Of a stretch of DNA of 64,000 nucleotides, positions 19,685 through 29,925 are shown in pieces. How positions within the stretch are numbered: position 1 is the first letter of the stretch; every line of letters begins with the position of its first letter. This DNA comes from Septoria linicola. Taxonomy: Eukaryota > Ascomycota > Dothideomycetes > Mycosphaerellales > Mycosphaerellaceae. The notes under the pieces are model-generated. The model had not been told where the DNA came from and made no database searches. It saw only the letters and a program-made list of their open reading frames with translations. The position numbers were made by a program, and so were the translations under genes. The stretch lies in NCBI GenBank assembly GCA_024114885.1, contig CP099427.1, positions 1,550,001 to 1,614,000 of the forward strand, read 5' to 3'.

Positions 19685-21724
19685 CTATGCTCTCGTGGCG
19701 CTTTCAGCAGCCAGCACAGTGGTACTCATACCTCCATTACTCACACCTCCCTCACCCATCGAAACTCCACTCCCACCCAAACTCACCCCCTCCAGCACCA
19801 CATTCCCCGCCTCAGCCTGTATCTGCGCCTGCAACTCAATAAACTCCTTCGCCTTCTTCCTCCTCTCCTCCTCCGCCTTCTTCCTCTCCGCCTCATTCCC
19901 ATCCACTTTCGTTTTCCACAGCGCCCTCGCCTCCGTCAACGCACTCGTCGCACTGATAATATCGTTTCGATTCCATTGATCCTGCGGGACCATAACCAAG
20001 TCTTTCAACGTTTGGACTTTACTCGATATAGACTGCAAATCAAGATCTGAAGAGCTATCGCTGCTGAAACCGCCTTCGAGGAGGTCTTTTTCGCCGGCGA
20101 AGATGGCTTCGTGGGCGGCGTTGAGGAGGAGTTTTTGCGCGGATGCTACGGCTGTGATTAAAGGCTGGGCGACTTCTTCGAGGCGTTGGGCTTGTTGGGT
20201 CATGAGGTCGATGTCAGTGGAGCGGGAGGGGTCGGTGAGGAGGGTTTGAAGGTCAGTGGTTTGTTTTTCGATGGCGTCTTTGTGGTCGGGGCCAAGGCGG
20301 TCGCCGTAGTCGGTGAGGCGTTGTTGGACTTTTGTGAGGAGGTCTTGGATTTTGAGGCGTTGGGATGCGGCGGCTTCGGATTTGGCTCGACGGAAACTGC
20401 TCTGTTCGGACCAGAAGTCTCGGGCTTCTTGGGGGTAGGAGGTGGATTTGAGGGGGACTTCCCAGTCGTCGAGATGTTGCTCGGCGCGGTTGAGCCAGTG
20501 GATCATGCGCTCTTCGCGGTTTCCGACGCCGGCGAAGTGGACGAGGAAGTCGCCTCTGCGGAGCTGGAATGGGGCGAGGGTCTCGTTGTGCTCGCCTTGG
20601 TATGCGTTGAACCAACGTTGTGGAGCTTGCACGATGTGAGGGGCGAAAGCTGGTTCGTGAAGGAGGATGTCCATTGCAGATTGGTCTCGGAAGGTGAGGG
20701 GGTCGTTCGGTCTATAGTGCCGGAAGGACACGATGGCTGAAAAGAGTTGCACCGCCCACTGGTTTACGCGGACCGGGAAGACGCCATTGTTAAGTCCATT
20801 CCAGTCGTTTGAGTATACAAGGTGGATGTCGTCGAACTCGCCTCCAGGTGGCGGCAGGAAGACGTCAATCGGAATATGCGGGTTGAGTAGCACAGTGTCT
20901 GCGTCGACCCAGAGTAGCCACTCCAGTCGTTCGCTTTCTGGCTTGGCCAGTTCACGGAGGAGTAGGCTCAGGATATATGCTGGTTTGGACCACACGTCGT
21001 CCAAGATTTGCTGCCGCAGAACATGAAGTCGGTAGCCATGCTCTCGGTCGTGTCGCTCATGAGTGCGGATTGCACGCTCCCAAGCACTGTTGCCGTAGAA
21101 TAAGATCGTGCATTTCCCGATACGTGTCCGAGCGCCTAATTTCTCCTCGTCAGATAGTCCATCCAGAACGTGCTCGCCAGGTAGTATCGTGACGTTGTCT
21201 GCGACATTTGGCGGCGTGACGGCCGTCTTATTGTAGATATCCTCTGCAAGACGAAGATGTCCTGGTCGACGATATGGATTCAGAGAGTGCAGCTTGTCCT
21301 TGACCGCACTGTGTAGCTCAGCCAGCGCACCACTGACCGAGGGTCTTCTCTCCTCGCCAAAATGGACATCGTCCTCCGGCAACGCACCACCAATTACACC
21401 TGCTGGCATCTTTGGCGTCTTCGGCTGTGTTCCAAAGCCTGTCGGATCACTCAAAACAGCGTTTGGTGCTGCGCTATACGCCTGCTCGAGATCCATGAAA
21501 TCATCGTAGTCTGGTGGGCCCAACGCTGAAGTCAATGTCCAGCCCATCAGAACGCAGCCTATGCCGATAAGCAGGACTTTCATTCTGCTTTTCGAGAGCA
21601 TTGCGGCTCGCGTCCGACTTGGTCGCAGCCATTGTGGCAGGCCGCTCGGGGATAGTGGCGAGAGTGGGGAGCTTGGTGTGGAGTCGTGGTATGGTCGCTC
21701 TCGAGATGGACTGCGTGATGCCAT
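19685..21724 (-). CDS. GT34 family glycosyltransferase (GMA12/MNN10 type)
   Basis: Single exon of 679 residues from the ATG at 21724. A 49-residue cytosolic tail with Ser/Pro clusters precedes a signal anchor (VLLIGIGCVLMGWTLTSAL, residues 50-68), the layout of a Golgi type II transferase. The catalytic part has CTILFYGNSAWERAIRTHERH, YRLHVLRQQILDDVWSKPAY and EWLLWVDADTVLLNP. The DAD triplet near residue 272 is the DxD metal/nucleotide-sugar site. YSNDWNGLNNGVFPVR, FRDQSAMDILL and DFLVHFAGVGNR are further family blocks. Relatives transfer galactose or mannose to N-glycan outer chains. After the GT34 domain, about residue 420, there is an unusually long C-terminal extension of some 250 residues. 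It is helical and charged (coiled-coil-like EAERKKAEEERRKKAKEF) and ends in a Gly-rich tail. Confidence 0.88.
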   Translation of the reverse strand: MASRSPSRERPYHDSTPSSPLSPLSPSGLPQWLRPSRTRAAMLSKSRMKVLLIGIGCVLMGWTLTSALGPPDYDDFMDLEQAYSAAPNAVLSDPTGFGTQPKTPKMPAGVIGGALPEDDVHFGEERRPSVSGALAELHSAVKDKLHSLNPYRRPGHLRLAEDIYNKTAVTPPNVADNVTILPGEHVLDGLSDEEKLGARTRIGKCTILFYGNSAWERAIRTHERHDREHGYRLHVLRQQILDDVWSKPAYILSLLLRELAKPESERLEWLLWVDADTVLLNPHIPIDVFLPPPGGEFDDIHLVYSNDWNGLNNGVFPVRVNQWAVQLFSAIVSFRHYRPNDPLTFRDQSAMDILLHEPAFAPHIVQAPQRWFNAYQGEHNETLAPFQLRRGDFLVHFAGVGNREERMIHWLNRAEQHLDDWEVPLKSTSYPQEARDFWSEQSSFRRAKSEAAASQRLKIQDLLTKVQQRLTDYGDRLGPDHKDAIEKQTTDLQTLLTDPSRSTDIDLMTQQAQRLEEVAQPLITAVASAQKLLLNAAHEAIFAGEKDLLEGGFSSDSSSDLDLQSISSKVQTLKDLVMVPQDQWNRNDIISATSALTEARALWKTKVDGNEAERKKAEEERRKKAKEFIELQAQIQAEAGNVVLEGVSLGGSGVSMGEGGVSNGGMSTTVLAAESATRA

Positions 21725-24013
21725 GGTGTTTCTTTCGGACAAACGCTGCCACCCAAGGACACAGATTGACTAGGACCAGGTATTCTAGAGATGATCTGAG
21801 AAGAGCAGTGTCGTGCTCATCCGTGGCACATGTTGCTGCAGCTCGGTTGATTTGCAGTCTTGCCGTCTGACCGCTATCGTTCAATCGTGCGAGATACCTG
21901 TTGCAAGCACTGTGTCGAGCGCATTACACGTGTTTACATGCCAGCACACGAGCACAATCAAAGCAAGGGATGAAAGCCCTGGCACGACCATTTTGCAAGG
22001 GTCAACTAGAGGTGACTGCAAATTCGAGTACTTCGTCCTTGTTCGTAGGTGAATGACCTAGGCACTGGTCAATAGATGGATTGAGGCAAGAAGCATATCA
22101 GTGCCCATGATGAGGTGAAGTCCGTACGCGCGCCTTGCTTGCCAATTGAACCCACGCTCGCACTTTCCACCAAAGACCTCGCTCGAATGACAGCGCTGCA
22201 TTTGTTTTCAAACGACTCTTTCCGAGCGTGAGAGTACTAGTCACAGTCATTGCCTTCCACCCTGTCCTCTCCATACTCAGCCACCCGGCGTTTATCAGCT
22301 TGTAAATCATCCGCACACCACAGTAACCTTCACACTTCAAGACTATGAGAACTTATTCATCAGATATCTGTAGCATGATCTTTACCGTTACCTACCTGCT
22401 GTCCCTCTCTCATCGGTGGCACCTTCTAAGCACATTAGCATGTCTTGCCATGGAGGAGCTGAGGGCTTGAAGCTCTCGATCTGTCGTGTCACCCACGGTG
22501 CGCAGCTGCCTAGCTAAGATTCGCAATGCTATTGGATTGCCTGAACTCGAAACGCATCAGCATCAGGCACACACATACCAACCACGCCCAGTTCCGGATC
22601 GCCTCGCCAGAACAGGCAGCTGCAGGCTACTATCTGACCAGTCACGTTGCAGAACGTCGTCTTATCGCAGCACTGCAAAGTGTTGAGGTGGACAGTTGTG
22701 CCTGGGCGTGGTCGGCAAGCGTCATCTGAGGACGCATGATGCACTGCACCCCAGAGGCAGCTAACTAGTGGTGACCGAAGTGCTGGAGAACCTGGCGAGA
22801 GATAGCGCGATAACGAATGAAGTTGCACCATCGCACACCTAGACTGCGGCGAAGCGCTGGCGGCCACTGCACCGCTTATCTGGTGAGGGGAGATGGAGGC
22901 CGGTGTGCAGCAACAGCTCTGCTAGCTTTGCATCTCGTCCTCAGGCCAGAAGGCATCTCGTTGCCAGGGTCCACTCGACAACGCGTTGGAGTCGTGTGTC
23001 GGTGAGCATGTGGACGACTCGCGACATTCGGCGATACCTCTGCAGAACAGCGGGTGGCGAGATGAACGCTGGCGGCAGGTCGAGTACTCGCGTGAAGTCC
23101 TTCACAGCCGCAGCGCGACCGTTGGATGATGCAAATGATGGAATGACGCTGGCTCTGCGCGTGATCTAGCTTCCCGAAGGCGTGGGTAAGCTGGACAAGC
23201 GTTTCAGGACTAACGACAAAGCGGAGGGCAATTGCGACGGCAGAGCAGACAAGCACGCATACAGACGGAGACCGTGAATGAGGAGACGAATCTGCTTGCT
23301 GCGAGAGGCGCAGGCTGCTCCTGGCGACATTGTAGGTGTAATATAGCCTCCAGATTTGACCGTCGCGTATGGCAGGCGGAGACTAGGTTAGATAAGTCTA
23401 TCAGCGGCAGATCATCCGTCTACCGGTCCATGCGCCTTACAGCAGTGCCATCAGAGTCAACAGAGCTCGACTGCTATCTCTACTCTTGCACACCTCTGCC
23501 TGGGCCGTGAACCTACTGCTCGTCTTTCAGCGCCCTCATCATCCTCACCACTACCACCACACACCACTGTGCTCTTCTCCGCCATCGTTTGTCTTTTATT
23601 AATCGCCAGACGGCCGAGGGACCACTCATCATCACCACTATCGCCCATCACGTTGCCCACATCACGAGTCTCGTCCAACGCCAGCCCGGAGCCAGCTTAC
23701 TTCGCTCTTTCGCACACATCTCCACGCGCACACACAGATTCGCCTCAAACAGCCTGCCAGCCTGCCAACCTGCCTGTTGTCACGCCATTGCCGTCACACC
23801 GCGATCGCTTCGCCGTCACTCTGCCTGGCGCATCGTACTAATGTCTCCTGCTTAGTCCATCATTGATTCGTGAACAGAACCGACTCTCGATCTACGCTCT
23901 TCTGGTCATCTGGATGCATCCCAGTGCCCGTTGCGCACATCAGGACGAGAAGGAACAGGAGGAGTAGCAGAGGTACCGAGTAGCCCGCGAGATCGAGCTG
24001 TGACTCCGCCGCC
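21725..24013. other. Long intergenic region and ATG1 leader
   Basis: This 2.3 kb gap lies between divergent GT34 and ATG1. Open frames up to 126 codons occur on both strands but none has recognisable domains or supporting splice signals, so I call no gene. From about 23520 the + strand becomes rich in CCACCAC/TCTC tracts, as in fungal 5' leaders. Two short upstream reading frames precede the ATG1 start (see separate entry). Confidence 0.4.
23841..23967 (+). promoter_or_regulatory. Upstream open reading frames in the presumed ATG1 leader
   Basis: Two short ATG-initiated frames precede the Atg1 start at 24014. The first is five codons with stop (23841-23855, M S P A stop). The second is 18 codons with stop (23914-23967), ending 46 bp before the Atg1 ATG and coding MHPSARCAHQDEKEQEE. 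Both end before the main start, so reinitiation is possible. Whether they are transcribed depends on the transcription start, which I cannot see. Confidence 0.45.
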
Positions 24014-27000
24014 ATGGCGGCCCATATGCCTCCGGGCTCATCGAGGCGTCCGCCGCCACCGCTCGAGGTGGAGCCCGACGAGATCATAGGAGAGTTTCGC
24101 AGGGGCAAAGAGATTGGTAAAGGCAGCTTCGCTACGGTCTATTTGGCACAGCACAGGGTAAGACCTGTCCTCCCACAACGACCACATATCACTAATCGTA
24201 TCCAACAGAAGCGAAAGTCGTATGCAGCGGTCAAGGCCGTCCAGATGGGCAAGCTGTCCAAGAAACTGAAGGAAAATCTGGCGACCGAGATCGAGATCCT
24301 CAAAGGCCTCAAGCACCCGCATATTGTTCAGCTATTCGTGTGCACAGACACATCTTCGTACATCTACCTCGTGATGGAATACTGCCAGCTTTCGGATCTG
24401 GCGCAGTTTATGAAGAAGCGCCATCAGCTTCCCAGCCTTCCAGAGACGGCCGACATTTTCAGGAAGTACCCAAACCCAGAATACGGCGGGTTGAACGAGG
24501 TCCTCGCCCGGCATTTTCTAAAGCAGATCACCAGCGCATTACAGTACCTCCGTTCACACAACCTCATTCATCGCGACATTAAGCCCCAGAACTTGCTTCT
24601 CAATCCAGCGCCAACCTACATGTCGAGGCTCAAGCCAGAGGACGTGCCGCTCGCAGCGAGCGAGAACTCGCTAACTCCGGCGGTAGGCGTGGCATCGCTT
24701 CCCATGCTCAAGATTGCTGACTTCGGCTTCGCTCGCCACCTCCCCTCGACGTCCATGGCTGAAACCCTTTGCGGCTCGCCATTGTACATGGCTCCTGAGA
24801 TTTTGCGCTACGAGAAGTACGACGCACGCGCTGACTTGTGGTCCACGGGAACCGTACTACACGAGATGATAGTGGGCAAGCCACCTTTCCGGGCACAGAA
24901 CCACGTTGATCTGTTACGGAAGATCGAAAAGGCCAACGACGTCATAGTCTTCGACAACAAGAACATGACCATCAGTCGGGGAATGAAAGACTTGATCCGG
25001 AAACTGCTGAAGAAGAGCCCTGTGGAACGCTTGACCTATGAGAACTTGTTCGCAGATCCGGTTGTCGTTGGGGAGATTCCTGGGCTACATTCTGAGGACA
25101 AAGTGCAGGAGCGAGGGGTTCCAGCGGCAGAAGAGCAGATGTCTGAATTAAGCAGGAAGATGGCCCGCGCGATGGAAACTGAGCCATCGCCCCGATCAAA
25201 TCTCACGCCAGAGCTACAGAAGAAGCGTTCCGAGGATGAGGTGCCTCGACGAACAGTTCGCAAGCCATCCGAAGAGGCTATTCAACAGCGACCACCGATT
25301 GATGCTGAGCGCCGAAAGTCCTCAACTGGTAGCGCACACCAACCCGAGACCACTGGCTTGAGGCGACAACCCAGCCAACGAGAGCAGCGTCGTCCCAGTA
25401 TTGTAGCACACATCACTGCTCCTGGACGTCAGGAACTCCACCAGCAGCAGGCGCCACTAAACCCTGCGCCGCCCATGCCACGAAGGGCTAGTCGTTCATC
25501 ACCACTTGCCGGACCGCCACTAGTTCGCCAGCCTACTATTGAGGCAGCAAGGGACTCTCGTGCCAATCGAGAAGCTAGAGAACGAATCGCAAACGAGGTC
25601 GCATTCGAGAAAGAGTACGTGGTCATTGAGAAACGTGCCGTCGAGGTGAATGCATTTGCCGATGAGCTGGATGCAATGCACGGCTCGCCTGCCAATCAGG
25701 GTGCCATGGTTAGACGTGCTACTACGCAGGGGCAGCCCACTTCTATCTCAGGCGCCACAAGTTCAAACTCACGAGCTGTGCAAATGATTCCTGGCAGAAA
25801 CCCGCACCAACGCGGGGGATCATTCGAAAGGCGACATCCATACTCTCCTCAGTCCGCCACCAACATGCTCACAAAGGCGCTGACCGCCGCCAATGCTCGA
25901 ATCTTTGGCGCTGGCACATCGCCGCCTTTCGCTGGGCCGTCGCCACCCCGAGGCTATGGCGCGTTCCCAGCATATCCTAGCCCTGCTGCTGCATTGACAC
26001 TTGGAGATGTGAATGATGCAAAGCCCATGGACGAAGATACAAGACTGGTGCGTACTCTGGAGGAGGCCGCGCATCGCAGCGATGTCATCTATGGCTTCGC
26101 CGAGGTCAAATACCGGCAGATTCAGCCTGCACCGCCCTCATCACAGGATGCACTTGGCATTCAACAGATTGGTGCTTCTGCAAAGGCAGCTGAAGGTGAT
26201 ACAGAGGACAAGGACATGACCAACATCGCTATCGTTGGTGTTGCTGAGGAAGCTCTAGTCTTGTACGTCAAGGCTCTTGCAATACTCACCAAGACCATTG
26301 ACCTTGCAGGATCTTGGTGGAACAAGCAGAAAGAGCGAGGTGAGAGCAGTGCAGCCGAATCATCATCGGGCCCTCACAGCGCTGTTGGAAGTCGCATTTT
26401 GGCTGTTGTGAAATGGTCGCGCACTCGCTTCAACGAATGTCTGGAGAAGTCTGAAGTCGCAGGGCGCCGACTGCAACATGCCCAGCGACAATTGCCTGAG
26501 CAACATAGCGGTCATCCGAACAACCACGACGCCACTTCAGGCTCCGAGGTTGCCACATCGGCTGACCACATTCGTATAACGAGCGGTGTGACTGCGGAAC
26601 GGCTCATGTTCGATCGCGCCGTGGAAATGAGCAGGGCAGCTGCTGTGAGCGAGCTTGTTGGCGAAGAGCTCAGCGATTGCGAATTGGGCTACAAGACTGC
26701 TATTATGCTGCTGGAGGCTGTGCTGGAGAACGACGAAGAGCCGCTCATGCGTAAGCCGAGTCAGAAGAAGGACAAGCCTGCGGACGAGATTATCAATGGT
26801 ATGGAGACGGAGGATCGACAGACGGTGCTTAGGAGTGAGTACATGCTACGTGAGATTGGAGGGAACTCCCGCTAACATGTGAGTAGTCATCGAGAATGCT
26901 AGAAGCCGGCTCACATCTGTCCGGAAGAAGATCTATGCAGCGCAATATGCTGTCAAGCGCGCTCCGAGCAGCGGCACGTCGACACCTAAGCCGATGAGCA

Positions 27001-27053
27001 ACCCTTCTCCTTCGATGATCGCACCCGGCATTAGCAGCACACCGCCACGATGA
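24014..27053 (+). CDS. ATG1: Autophagy-initiating serine/threonine kinase Atg1
   Basis: Three exons, 24014-24157, 24209-26834 and 26887-27053, give 978 residues. The kinase domain starts with the Gly loop IGKGSFATVYLAQHR, then AAVKAVQMGKLSKKLKENL, HRDIKPQNLLLNP, IADFGFARHLPSTSMAETLCGSPLYMAPE. This matches Atg1/ULK1 with its insert between the catalytic and DFG loops. Intron 1 (51 bp, gtaaga..actaat..caacag) is a multiple of three without stops, so an unspliced frame would put 17 alien residues after QHR in the N-lobe; family alignment expects K(R/N)xSYAAVK to follow directly. Intron 2 (52 bp, gtgagt..gctaac..gtag) joins TVLR to IIENARSRLTSVRKK, the conserved end of the C-terminal EAT/MIT domain that binds Atg13. 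The central region is Pro/Ser-rich. ATG10 is in the same window. Confidence 0.95.
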
Positions 27054-28191
27054 CCCGGAGGCGAAGAGCTTCCTACACGGTCACGCAGCGCAATTTGAGC
27101 GCATTTCGACACCTCCTTTTTCTGAGCGAGCGAGTCCAGCACAGGCGCAATCATGAACATTAACAGACGATTACCACGAGGCAGGACATCATGTACCACG
27201 ATCACGCATGCGGCGTTTACTGCTTGTTACCGGCGATTGCTTTGTCATCGCCGGGAGTTGGAGAGACGCTGTGGAAGGGAGGCGTTTCTCTACACTGGTT
27301 CAGTTATGGGGATTCATAGAATGCACACGGAGTACTGGGGAGCGAGACTGCAGCGTTTTCGGCTACACTTCTTTGGGCCTGAGCATGTCGATGGCATGGT
27401 TGGAAGAGTCACATTCACACATACGCAAGGCGCATATGGGGCGCAGGTGGACTACAGGCACAACTTTCTCGGTGGGATAACACGAATGGACTACTGAGTG
27501 GCCATGAAAGAAGACGGAAGCATCGAGTGATTGCTTTATGGTATCATGGCTGGGCGATGAAACGAGCCTGTCGATATGAAAGGTGCCGATATGTGCACGT
27601 ACTGCACACGCTCTTGGTTGTTTGCGCTTTGATAGCCACTCCAATGAGAGACAGAATATTGTGATCCTTTTTCCCACATATCAGACTCACGTGAATATGC
27701 AGAATATGCAGCAGTAGTGTACAGGTACCCCGGTCTCTTGATCTGGCAACTGTACTTCCTTCTCGCCTGCCCCACGCTGGTGGGTGCCAGGGACCAGGTG
27801 GAAAGCTTCGGTTGAGGTCATGCAGGCGCAATCGTTGGCGAGCTTTTTTTTGACCGAGCAGCAGCTCTCAACCAAGAGCAGAACAGGAGCTCATTGTGAC
27901 GGATTGCATGTTGGAAAGTCTTGTTGAATGTCGGGGAGATGCACATATAGCCTGACGCGCTCCCATTCCTTGTTGTGTTCGTCGCGTACTGCAGCATTGG
28001 ACTTGCCAGCTCCTCCTACTCGTTACTACTTCCTTGGAGCTCGATTGGCAAACACTAGCTACACCTACACCACCACATATACACGATCGCACTGCACGAA
28101 TAATAAGACAACCATCCGGCCATCTCTACACTGTGCTCAGCGCCCATTGACCAGCACAGTTCCCACCCTCTCCATACAACAACCACGCAAC
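27054..28191. other. Intergenic region, ATG1 to GPD1
   Basis: A 1.14 kb gap, downstream of ATG1 and upstream of GPD1. Open frames here are short or without family features. The 3' part should be the promoter and leader of a strongly expressed osmostress gene, but I cannot point to stress-response sites with confidence. Confidence 0.4.
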
Positions 28192-29479
28192 ATGGCGACT
28201 CTGGGGGGTGCCTCGAAAAAGCACAAAGTCGCAATCATCGGATCAGGCAATTGGGGCACGACGATTGCCAAAGTCGTCGCCGAGAACACGAAAGCCAATC
28301 CCGAGCTATTCGAGCAAGATGTGCAAATGTGGGTGTTTGAGGAGGAAGTGACAGTCGACAACCAGAAGCAAAAGCTCACCCAAGTCATCAACTCGCGGCA
28401 CGAGAACGTCAAGTATTTGCCCGACATTGCCTTGCCCAAGAACATCATCGCCAACCCAGATCTCGTCGACACGGCTAAAGATGCCACCATCCTGGTCTTT
28501 AATCTGCCTCACCAATTCATTGCCCGGACGTGTGAAACACTCAAGGGCCATGTCGTGCCTTTTGCCCGAGGAATCAGCTGTATCAAGGGTGTCGAGGTGA
28601 CGGAGAGCAAGTGCGATTTGTTTAGCGACAGTATCGGTCAGAAGCTGGGTATCTACTGTGGTGCTCTGAGTGGAGCGAACATTGCGACAGAGGTGGCTTT
28701 GGAGAAGTGGTCGGAGACTACTGTGGCCTATGACCCTCCCGGGATGGACAGCAGGCACCAGACGCCGGTGGGCTCGCGACGAGGCTCAGAGAGTGGACAG
28801 CAAGAGGTGGGTATGAAGAGCGGTCATGTTGCGGAGCCTGACACGAAGAAGACGACACTGAAGGTATGTTAGTGTAGAAGGATTCGATCAAAACTGCCAT
28901 ACTGACATGATGTGATAGGCCCTGCCAGCAGAGTACCCTCCACTCAATCACGCCAACATCAAGAAGCTCTTCCACCGACCCTACTTCCACGTCCGGATGG
29001 TCCACGATGTGGCTGGCGTGTCCCTTGGTGGAGCCTTGAAGAACGTGGTTGCTCTCGCAGCCGGCTGGGTCGACGGCTTGGGCTGGGGCGATAATGCCAA
29101 AGCAGCAGTCATGCGAGTCGGTATCATGGAGGAGGTCAAGTTTGGAAAGACCTTCTTCAGCAACAGTGTCCGCACCGAGACCTTCACAGAGGAATCCTGT
29201 GGTGTGGCAGACATGATCACTTCATGCTCTGGCGGCAGGAACTTCCGTTGCGCAAAGATGTCAGTGGCAGAAGGCAAGAGCATCGATGAGATCGAGGAGC
29301 GAGAACTCAACGGACAAAAGCTGCAAGGCACGAGCACCGCCTATGAGGTTAACGCTTTCCTCAAGAAAGAGGGCAAGGAGCGAGAATTCCCTCTCTTCAC
29401 CGCCGTGTACAACATCCTCGAGGGCAACAAGAAGCCCGAGGACATTCCCGACCTGCTTGAGGACAAGGATGATGAGTAG
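28192..29479 (+). CDS. GPD1: Glycerol-3-phosphate dehydrogenase (NAD+)
   Basis: Two exons, 28192-28863 and 28919-29479, give 410 residues. The Rossmann loop is IIGSGNWGTTIAKVVAEN near residue 15. Further blocks are FNLPHQFIARTCETLKG, ARGISCIKGVE, YCGALSGANIATEVA, and in exon 2 FHVRMVHDVAGVSLGGALKNVVALAAG (with the catalytic Lys of ALKN) and FFSNSVRTETFTEESCGVADMITSCSGGRN. The enzyme reduces dihydroxyacetone phosphate to glycerol-3-phosphate for glycerol and lipid synthesis. The variable insert between the two domains (GMDSRHQTPVGSRRGSESG..) spans the 55 bp intron (gtatgt..tactgac..gatag). The frame stays open for 84 codons after the TAG stop (see next entry). Cytosol is the expected site. Confidence 0.95.
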
Positions 29480-29734
29480 GATATCGACTTGACTTCAGCG
29501 GCGAAAGCGAAAGCGACTGCTGCACCACACGACTCAAAGACTAATACTGCGGTAGGCGAAGAAGTGAGCGAGGCGGAAATGTTCGAGCGAGCAGGCTTTG
29601 AGAAGAAGCAGGGACATGGGCCAGGCCAGATGCCGACGACAGTACAGCAGGAATTCAAGGCACAACTTGTGTTGGGTGAGCTCAGGTGGGAGGGAGATAT
29701 TGTTGATGGGATTATCACATGGCACGTGGCGTGA
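29480..29734 (+). other. Open in-frame extension behind the GPD1 stop codon
   Basis: Directly after the GPD1 TAG the same frame runs on for 84 codons to a TGA at 29732-29734. It starts DIDLTSAAKAKATAAPHDSK and contains EVSEAEMFERAGFEKKQ and GELRWEGDIVDGIITWHVA. The composition looks coding. It could be a readthrough extension, a former C-terminus cut off by a new stop, or chance. The end (HVA) is not a PTS1 peroxisomal signal, and the TAG-G context is not the known strong readthrough context. Confidence 0.4.
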
Positions 29735-29925
29735 ACGGGCGCTTTACAGAGCTCTTCTTATGGAAAGCTGGAGCAGGATGGGCATGGAAGGGAAAGGAGG
29801 ACTTGAGAGACCTAAGAATTGCGAGCGCAAGCAAATGGATATCCTAAGCAGAATCGCACGAGAGCAGTCTATCTAGCTAATCGTGAACACACAAACAAAG
29901 ACAAATGACAGCAAAAAGCAGGAGA

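Noticed and set aside
20186..20740. 184-codon plus-strand frame rich in Val/Gly
   Set aside because: Antisense shadow of the GT34 gene with no family features.
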